A stretch of DNA of 6,260 nucleotides from Pseudomonadota bacterium (GTDB lineage: Bacteria; Pseudomonadota; Gammaproteobacteria; Steroidobacterales; Steroidobacteraceae), in the NCBI GenBank assembly GCA_018241455.1, contig JAFEDW010000121.1, positions 1-6,260 on the forward strand, given 5' to 3'. Positions 1 through 6,260 of the stretch are shown here, piece by piece. The notes beneath the pieces were generated by a model. It ran no database searches and was not told the DNA's origin. It saw nothing but the letters and a program-made list of their open reading frames with translations. Every line of letters starts with the position of its first letter. The stretch's first letter is position 1. Both the position numbers and the translations under genes were made by a program.

Positions 1-1865
<1,865 letters not shown>

Positions 1866-1881
1866 CGAATCGCGGCCGGTC

Positions 1882-2349
1882 CTAACTGCCGCTGCTGTTT
1901 GGGTGAGCCTCGCTGCCCGGTGGTGGCACATTAATGATGGCCCAGAATGCGCCCAGTTTCGTTACAGCCTGCATGAATTCCGTGAATTGAACCGGCTTGA
2001 CCACGTACGCATTGGCGCCCAGCTGGTATGTGCGCAGCAGGTCCTGCTCCTCGCGCGACGAAGTCATCACGATCACTGGAATGACCTTGAGCGCCGGATC
2101 GCCCTTGACCTGGCGCAGCACCTCCATGCCGTCCACCTTGGGCATCTTCAGATCCAGCAGGATGATCGCGGGCTGGCCATTGCTGCGGCCGGCGAATTGC
2201 CCACGCCGATACAGGTAATCGAGCGCTTCGGCCCCATCGCTGACACTGATGACCTCGTTCGCGAGGTGATTCTCCGCCAATGCCTCGATCACCAGTTCCG
2301 TGTCGCGCGGGCTGTCTTCGACGAGCAAAATTCGCTTGAGTGAATGCAT
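1882..2349 (-). CDS. Single-domain response regulator, Rcp1-like (CheY-like receiver)
   Basis: A 155-residue protein that is a receiver domain with no output domain. Visible phosphorylation-site residues are E11/D12 in LLVEDS, phospho-acceptor D66 (LLDLKMP), T96 in VMTSS and K118 in YVVKPV. The DSPRDTELV start of helix 1, the tyrosine-containing DYLYRRG stretch and the C-terminal AFWAIINVPPP tail are typical of the Rcp1-like receivers that partner phytochrome-type and PAS-type histidine kinases. The last 11 residues are a Ser/Gly-rich tail. By family, it receives phosphate from a kinase and acts by protein-protein contact or as a relay intermediate, not by binding DNA. A GGGGA ribosome site lies 4 bases before the ATG (2354-2358 region). 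It sits 22 bases after the membrane sensor kinase and 16 before the receiver-headed kinase, so it is the obvious partner of one or both. Specificity is inferred. Confidence 0.96.
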   Translation of the reverse strand: MHSLKRILLVEDSPRDTELVIEALAENHLANEVISVSDGAEALDYLYRRGQFAGRSNGQPAIILLDLKMPKVDGMEVLRQVKGDPALKVIPVIVMTSSREEQDLLRTYQLGANAYVVKPVQFTEFMQAVTKLGAFWAIINVPPPGSEAHPNSSGS

Positions 2350-2371
2350 GATTTCCCCACCGGTTGCGCGT

Positions 2372-5284
2372 TCAGGTTGTTGTCGCGGGCCGCAAGGTAA
2401 AATAAATCGTGGCGCCCTGGTTTACTGCACCCTCGGCCCACACGCGCCCACCGTGCCGATTGATGACCTGCCGTACGATGGCCAGCCCGATCCCGGTGCC
2501 CTCGAAGTCCTTGCTGGGGTGCAGGCGCTGGAACACGCCGAACAGCTTGTGCACGTACTGCATGTCGAAGCCAGCGCCATTGTCGCGCACGAACAGGATG
2601 ACGCGGCCGTGTTCCTCGCCAGCCGTGCCGATCTCGATCCGTGCCGGATCGCGCAAGCGGCTGTATTTGACCGCGTTGCCCAGCAGGTTCGCGAACACCT
2701 GCTGGAGTGCCGTCGGATCGGCGAGCACATGGGGCAACGACGCGACCACCCAGTCGATGTTCCGTCCGGCAATGGCCATTTCCAGCCCGCGCATCGTTGT
2801 CCGGATCAATTCATCGAGCGAGACCACGGTTTCCCGCATTTCCACCTGGCCCATGCGGGAATAGGCGAGCAGGTCGTCGATCAGGCTGCCCATCTCGACG
2901 CTGGCATCCGTAATCGTCTGCAGATGGCGCCGTGCCTTGTCGGACAGCTGGCTCGCGGCGGTTTCCCGCGTCAGCAGTTCGATGTATCCCTGCACATGCC
3001 GCAGCGGGGCCCGCAAATCATGGGATACCGAATAGGTGAAGGACTGCAGATCCTTGTTGGCGGCCTCGAGGTCCCGCTTGGCCTGCTGCAGCAGCGTCGT
3101 ATTCCTGAACACCTCGGCTTCCATGTTGCGCAGGCGGGTGCGCAACTCCCCCGTATCGTCTTCGGGCCGCGATTCATGCCGCACGAATGCCGTGACATCC
3201 TCGACGCGGTGTATGAAGTACTCCAGCTGCCCGTCCGCGCCGAGGAGCGGTGAATTGACGGGGCTCCAGTAGCGCTCTTCGAAGCTGCCGTCGGGCCGCC
3301 GGATGTCGTACTTCTGGATGGCCATCGTGTCCGCCGCGCGCGTCTCGCGCACGCGTTCGAGCGAGGCGCGCAGGTTGGACGTGCCGGTGGCATCCTGATC
3401 GTCGGGATTGTCGGGGAACACCTCGAACAGGCCGCGTCCGACGATCTGGTCCCGATGCTGCATCGTGGCCTCGAGGTAGGCGTCGCTCGCCGTGACGATG
3501 ACCAGTTCGGGCGTCAGGATCAGGTACAGGCCCGGGAGCGATTCGAACAGGCTCTGCAGCTGCGCACGGCTGCGGCGAAGATCGGCATCAGCACGCTTTT
3601 GCTCCGTCATGTCGCGCGCCGTGGCGTACAGCAATCCCTCGCTGATGGCGGGCTGGGTTCGCCAGGCCAGCCACTTGTAGGAGCCGTCCTTGCAGCGGTA
3701 GCGGTTTTCGAAGGAAATCACCGCTTCGCCATGATTGAGCTTTTCCACCTCGCGGAGCGTCGCGGCCCGGTCTTCGCTGTGCACGAAATCGAGGAAGGGG
3801 CGCGCCAGCAGTTCCTGCGTCGAGTAGCCGAGCAGCTCGTTGAATGCAGGATTGAGACGCTTGAAATAACCATCCAGGCCGGCGACACACAACAGATCGA
3901 GCGAGGCACTGAAGAAACGATCGACCGAGGATTCGGCCTTGTGGCGGAACCAGCTCTCGCGCAGTACCAGCAGGAAAAGCAGCGTCAGCAGGCCGGCGCT
4001 CGCCGCGCTGGTGATGACGATGAGCGGCGGAACGGTCTTCGCCTCGCGGTCCGCATCGGCGGTGCGCTGCGCACTGAGCACGTTGTTCCGCTCGCGCAGG
4101 TGCGCGACCAGCGATCGAATCTCATCCATGACGCGCTTGCCGGAGCCGTCGACGATCGCCTGCCGACCGGCATCGGAACCGAATCGCTCCCTCACCTCGA
4201 CGAGGTGACGTGCACTGTCGAGCCGTTGCACGATCAGGCCATCAAGGGCCGACAAATCCGCCTGCAACTGCGCATCGACGGCGAGTCCGCGCAGCCTGGC
4301 CTGCGCGCTGGCGATTCGGCTCAATCCTGACACGTAGGGTTCCAGGTAGGCGCGGTCGCCAACCAGCGCGTAGCTACGGGCGCCGATCTCGATATCCTGC
4401 AAGACCGACAGCAATTCGCCCGCGCTTGAGTCGACCTCGTGGGCCTGAGTGACCCAGACGGCCGCCTCCCGCGCCCGGACAGCATGCTGCCATCCGAGCA
4501 GGGCCGAATAGGTGATCAACGCCAGCGCCAGCGCGAATCCGGCTACCAGCAGTCGTGCATGTGCGCCCTGGCGTTTGCCGCCCTGCAGAAGGTCGACCAC
4601 GAGCGCATCCCTTGGGCGTACGCACAACAACGCCACCGCCAGCAGCAGGACCATTGCCGCAGTCGGCAGGGCCATCGTGACGTAGACGTCAGCATGCGAA
4701 ACAGCCGGGCCCTCGATGATATGACCCAGAAATCCGGTGATGGCCAGGAATCCGGCCGCGAGTGCGCAGGCTTCCATCGTCCGCTGAGCCCTGCGGCCGG
4801 CACGATCGAGCACGTTCAGCGCCAGGCCGCACAGCAATAGGGCCAGCGCCGTGCCGATCCACGGACGGCCGGAACCTCCGCTCGCCGTGACCGCTCCGGA
4901 TGAGGTAATCAGCAGGTCATCGATTCCCAGCTTGCGGCCGGTCGCATATTCAACGAGCGTCAGCAAGCCGATGAGCAACGGCAGCGCGGCGCACAGCGAA
5001 CCGGCGAGGTTCCGACGCAGCGCCACCCCCCGCGAGAGCAATAGCAACGCCGCCGCCGCTCCAGCCAGTCCCAACGCCGTGTTCGGCAGGACCGCCGCCG
5101 AGTGCAGTGCCAGTGTTCTCAGCTTCGCATTGTCGAACAGCCAACCGCCGACGAGGATGACGGTGGCAACGGCCAGCACGAGGCCGGCCGCGATGCGCGA
5201 GGCGAACCGCAAACGTGCGTCAAGTTCGGGCTCTGCCGCGGTGGCGGCAATCTCCGATGCTACGGATTGCTGAACCTTGCTCAT
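2372..5284 (-). CDS. Membrane sensor histidine kinase with 6-TM module, CHASE3, two PAS domains, HisKA and HATPase_c
   Basis: A 970-residue sensor kinase (numbering from ATG 5284). Six hydrophobic segments lie at about 29-50, 61-83, 94-112, 141-158, 172-189 and 200-221. A seventh (244-264) and an eighth (419-441) bracket an extracytoplasmic CHASE3 domain containing IGARSYALVGDRAYLEPY near 301-318. Basic loops after helices 2, 4 and 6 fit a cytoplasmic N-terminus by the positive-inside rule. PAS domains follow at about 453-563 and 575-699, then a coiled linker. The kinase core has H755 (SVSHDLRAPLRH), N870 (LLGNAVKYS), D901 (DNGAGFD), an F-box LFGVFQRLH and G2 motif GTGIGL; all catalytic motifs are intact and no receiver is fused. 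It probably autophosphorylates on H755 and passes phosphate to the receiver encoded 22 bases downstream. A TTG in frame at 5305 would add seven residues; ATG 5284 is preferred although neither start has a clear ribosome site. The ligand is unknown. Confidence 0.95.
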   Translation of the reverse strand: MSKVQQSVASEIAATAAEPELDARLRFASRIAAGLVLAVATVILVGGWLFDNAKLRTLALHSAAVLPNTALGLAGAAAALLLLSRGVALRRNLAGSLCAALPLLIGLLTLVEYATGRKLGIDDLLITSSGAVTASGGSGRPWIGTALALLLCGLALNVLDRAGRRAQRTMEACALAAGFLAITGFLGHIIEGPAVSHADVYVTMALPTAAMVLLLAVALLCVRPRDALVVDLLQGGKRQGAHARLLVAGFALALALITYSALLGWQHAVRAREAAVWVTQAHEVDSSAGELLSVLQDIEIGARSYALVGDRAYLEPYVSGLSRIASAQARLRGLAVDAQLQADLSALDGLIVQRLDSARHLVEVRERFGSDAGRQAIVDGSGKRVMDEIRSLVAHLRERNNVLSAQRTADADREAKTVPPLIVITSAASAGLLTLLFLLVLRESWFRHKAESSVDRFFSASLDLLCVAGLDGYFKRLNPAFNELLGYSTQELLARPFLDFVHSEDRAATLREVEKLNHGEAVISFENRYRCKDGSYKWLAWRTQPAISEGLLYATARDMTEQKRADADLRRSRAQLQSLFESLPGLYLILTPELVIVTASDAYLEATMQHRDQIVGRGLFEVFPDNPDDQDATGTSNLRASLERVRETRAADTMAIQKYDIRRPDGSFEERYWSPVNSPLLGADGQLEYFIHRVEDVTAFVRHESRPEDDTGELRTRLRNMEAEVFRNTTLLQQAKRDLEAANKDLQSFTYSVSHDLRAPLRHVQGYIELLTRETAASQLSDKARRHLQTITDASVEMGSLIDDLLAYSRMGQVEMRETVVSLDELIRTTMRGLEMAIAGRNIDWVVASLPHVLADPTALQQVFANLLGNAVKYSRLRDPARIEIGTAGEEHGRVILFVRDNGAGFDMQYVHKLFGVFQRLHPSKDFEGTGIGLAIVRQVINRHGGRVWAEGAVNQGATIYFTLRPATTT

Positions 5285-5316
5285 CGCAAGCGCTGCCTGA
5301 GGCAAGTAGTGGCCGG

Positions 5317-5322
5317 ATCATA
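5317..5322 (-). promoter_or_regulatory. Weak candidate -10 element upstream of the sensor kinase
   Basis: On the minus strand the bases read TATGAT, one change from TATAAT, 32 bases before ATG 5284. No good -35 hexamer is seen 16-18 bases further upstream. It lies in the 5306-5390 gap between the secreted-protein stop and the kinase; that gap shows no clear terminator hairpin. The kinase operon may start here or be read through from the upstream gene. Confidence 0.2.
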
Positions 5323-5390
5323 GACTACTCTGCGGGCTGCCGCTGTCTGTTGCCCCGGCGCACGACGCGAGCGATGCGGTCGTTTGTCTC

Positions 5391-5969
5391 TCAGGCGCCG
5401 GTGAGTGCTCGCGCGTCAACGTGCACTGGCCACGGATAGCGGCCCGGTACAGTGCCGGGCACCAGGTAGAATCGATATTGCAGCAGCAGCGGAATTGAAA
5501 GGCCGCGCCGGCCGCGCTGGACGATGGTGCCGCCATTGGCATCGAGCAAGGCTTCGGTGCCGCCGCTTCGCACGACGATGGCCGACACAACAGTGGTCGT
5601 GGGCCAAAAATCGAGCGCGAACCCATCGGCGCTCGTGCTGGTGATTTCGTACTCTGCCGCGACCGGCACCTCAACGAAACCGCGCTCAATGTCACTCGGC
5701 AAGATCACCAGGACTGGCGGTGCCGATCGCGCGACGATCGCAGTGCGTGGAAGCACCGTAGCGCCTACCGTGAAGTTCGCGCCCGGAAATGCCAGGGCAT
5801 TCGACATGCCCAGTCCAGGAGCAAGACAGAACACCAAGGTGAAGGCCGCGGCGAGCCCTGCGCGCCGCCTGTTGGCACCCTCACGCGCGGGGTAACCCGG
5901 ATCGCGATACCGATCCGTTTCTCCTAAATTCGCGTGCTTTTCGGTGTCCATGCGAGCTGCTCCGTGCAT
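5391..5969 (-). CDS. Putative secreted beta-rich protein of unknown function
   Basis: A 192-residue protein I cannot assign to a named family. A polar N-terminal stretch of about 36 residues ending in RRR leads to a hydrophobic core (about 38-51) and a plausible signal peptidase I site after ALA at 58-60, leaving a mature protein of about 132 residues. The mature part has alternating hydrophobic/polar stretches suggesting beta strands (FTVGATVLP, FVEVPVAAEYEI, LLLQYRFYLVPG) and ends near PGRYPWPVHVDARAL. This recalls the last strand of fimbrial-type or spore-coat-U-type sandwich proteins, but only as an impression. It has no cysteine after the signal peptide and no lipobox. Two starts are possible: ATG 5969 with GAGG 8 bases upstream, or ATG 5951 with GGAG 8 bases upstream; the longer is given. 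It is co-directional with the sensor kinase, about 106 bases upstream, so it may or may not share its transcript. Confidence 0.75.
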   Translation of the reverse strand: MHGAARMDTEKHANLGETDRYRDPGYPAREGANRRRAGLAAAFTLVFCLAPGLGMSNALAFPGANFTVGATVLPRTAIVARSAPPVLVILPSDIERGFVEVPVAAEYEITSTSADGFALDFWPTTTVVSAIVVRSGGTEALLDANGGTIVQRGRRGLSIPLLLQYRFYLVPGTVPGRYPWPVHVDARALTGA

Positions 5970-6009
5970 ACCCTTTGCCTCAGTCGCCCCAGATTTCAGC
6001 TGTCTGTAG

Positions 6010-6015
6010 TATAAT
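6010..6015 (+). promoter_or_regulatory. Candidate -10 element (TATAAT) for the rightward genes
   Basis: A perfect TATAAT on the plus strand. No acceptable -35 hexamer is found 16-18 bases upstream (the area reads CGCCCCAG) and there is no TGn extension, so activator help would be needed or the match is fortuitous. Initiation would fall about 6022-6024, at the ATG of the small reading frame and about 137 bases before TTG 6160. On the opposite strand the overlapping bases 6008-6013 read TATACT, a possible -10 for the leftward secreted-protein gene, with only a poor -35 (TCGATT, 17 bases away). The two promoters would overlap nearly completely. Confidence 0.4.
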
Positions 6016-6063
6016 TGATCAGTATGATCGAATCGATCGAATTGAACGATTTAATCGAATGGA
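6010..6063. repeat. AT-rich patch of six degenerate 9-bp units with short dyads; possible operator
   Basis: Read in steps of nine, the bases are TATAATTGA, TCAGTATGA, TCGAATCGA, TCGAATTGA, ACGATTTAA and TCGAATGGA. Against the unit TCGAATTGA they match at 7, 5, 8, 9, 6 and 8 positions. Two dyads lie inside: TTGATCA-gta-TGATCGA (6015-6031, one mismatch) and the perfect CGATT-t-AATCG (6047-6057). Two 20-base segments at 6014-6033 and 6041-6060 agree at 15 positions, 27 bases apart. The dyad at 6015-6031 lies directly beside both candidate -10 elements, where a repressor could block either direction. The period also equals three codons of the possible small protein, so it may instead reflect a helical coding pattern. 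Confidence 0.45.
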
Positions 6064-6137
6064 TCACACACCTTGCAGGCGCCGATGCCATTGGCGTGTT
6101 TATGTTTAACAGGCCCGTTCCGCCGATCGGCCCATGA
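6024..6137 (+). CDS. Possible small protein (37 aa), leaderless candidate
   Basis: An ATG-to-TGA frame of 37 codons beginning MIESIELNDLIEWITHL and ending PVPPIGP. The first 14 residues have hydrophobic residues spaced as in an amphipathic helix; the end is proline-rich. There is no ribosome site, but the ATG lies 8 bases after a perfect TATAAT (6010-6015), about where transcription would start, so the message could be leaderless. Its TGA overlaps an ATG (ATGA, 6134-6137) opening a nine-codon frame MTQITEGQS, whose own TGA overlaps the TTG of the helix-turn-helix gene (TTGA, 6160-6163). This could be translational coupling or chance. I recognise no homologue. The same bases can be explained as a promoter/operator region, so coding status is unproven. 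Confidence 0.25.
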   Translation: MIESIELNDLIEWITHLAGADAIGVFMFNRPVPPIGP

Positions 6138-6148
6138 CGCAGATCACC

Positions 6149-6153
6149 GAAGG
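6149..6153 (+). promoter_or_regulatory. Ribosome binding site deciding the TTG start of the helix-turn-helix gene
   Basis: GAAGG followed by six bases and TTG at 6160. This is the best Shine-Dalgarno match upstream of the gene and favours TTG 6160 over the in-frame ATG at 6085, which has no such site. Confidence 0.6.
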
Positions 6154-6159
6154 TCAATC

Positions 6160-6260
6160 TTGAAAACGCGCACCAAGACGTTCTTCACTGCAGCCGAAGC
6201 CGCCGAACTGTTGATGGTCTCTCCGGTCACCATCAGGAAATGGGCCCAGAAGGGCGCGCT
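6160..6260 (+). CDS. Excisionase/MerR-type helix-turn-helix DNA-binding protein, 3' end outside window
   Basis: Only the first 33 codons are present. They read from a TTG start as a short basic lead (KTRTK) followed by a helix-turn-helix: FFTAAEAAELLMVSP, then VTIRKWAQKGAL. The aromatic-T-x-x-EAA-x-L-L-x-V-S-x-x-T-I-R-x-W pattern is that of the HTH_17/excisionase (BldC/MerR-like) family. In some proteins of this kind the domain stands alone; in others it is fused to a receiver or other module, which cannot be decided here. The TTG is chosen because GAAGG (6149-6153) lies six bases before it and the family normally begins a few residues before the helix. The frame is also open upstream to ATG 6085, which would add 25 residues of no recognisable fold. 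It is divergent from the secreted protein and kinase operon, so it is a candidate regulator of that region, by position only. Confidence 0.85.
   Translation, partial: MKTRTKTFFTAAEAAELLMVSPVTIRKWAQKGA

Noticed and set aside
2300..3253. A 317-codon rightward open frame opposite the sensor kinase core
   Set aside because: It is antisense to the HisKA/HATPase region, whose residues are fully conserved, and shows no domain of its own.
3455..4330. A 291-codon rightward open frame opposite the PAS and CHASE3 coding region
   Set aside because: It is an antisense shadow: composition rich in R, Q and A, with no motif and no ribosome site or promoter specific to it.
5306..5390. Terminator between the secreted-protein gene and the sensor kinase
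   Set aside because: I searched the leftward strand and found no stable stem followed by T residues, so neither a break nor read-through can be asserted.
6081..6096. Possible small hairpin around GCCATTGGC
   Set aside because: The stem is only about four base pairs and no poly-T follows, so it supports neither a terminator nor a riboswitch.
6122..6131. Perfect 10-bp palindrome GCCGATCGGC near the end of the small reading frame
   Set aside because: It is short, has no loop or following T-run for a terminator and no second copy nearby; such palindromes are common by chance in GC-rich DNA.
6085..6159. N-terminal extension of the helix-turn-helix protein from ATG 6085
   Set aside because: No ribosome site precedes it, the extra 25 residues show no recognisable feature, and the family normally begins close to the helix-turn-helix; TTG 6160 has a good GAAGG site.

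Overview
The window looks like part of the chromosome of a GC-rich Gram-negative bacterium, most likely a gamma- or betaproteobacterium. This rests on uniformly high GC at third codon positions, a multi-spanning sensor kinase with a periplasmic CHASE3 domain, and a signal-peptide-bearing secreted protein. The genus cannot be named from the sequence.

From about 5970 down to 1 everything codes leftward (minus strand). In transcription order: (i) a small secreted protein of unknown function (5969-5391); (ii) a large membrane sensor histidine kinase with a six-helix N-terminal membrane module, CHASE3, two PAS domains and a kinase core (5284-2372); (iii) a stand-alone single-domain response regulator of the Rcp1-like type (2349-1882); (iv) a soluble kinase with an N-terminal receiver, two PAS domains and a kinase core, cut by the window start (1865-1). 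Genes ii-iv are separated by only 22 and 16 bases and have compatible functions, so they very probably form one operon encoding a phosphorelay. The inferred route is membrane sensor to free receiver, and possibly on to the receiver-headed kinase. The secreted protein lies about 100 bases upstream of the sensor on the same strand; its link to the relay is only positional.

The right end (5970-6160) is a divergent intergenic region with an unusually AT-rich patch at 6010-6063 in an otherwise GC-rich window. The patch has a perfect TATAAT, a 9-bp periodicity and two short dyads, so it may be a promoter/operator for the divergent genes. It also overlaps a possible 37-codon reading frame that could be read from a leaderless transcript. 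This frame connects through two 4-base stop/start overlaps to a rightward gene starting at TTG 6160, which encodes an excisionase/MerR-type helix-turn-helix protein cut by the window end.

No rRNA, tRNA, CRISPR array, insertion sequence or convincing terminator was seen. There is no gene-free stretch above 300 bases. The long rightward reading frames opposite the kinase genes are read as GC-driven antisense shadows.
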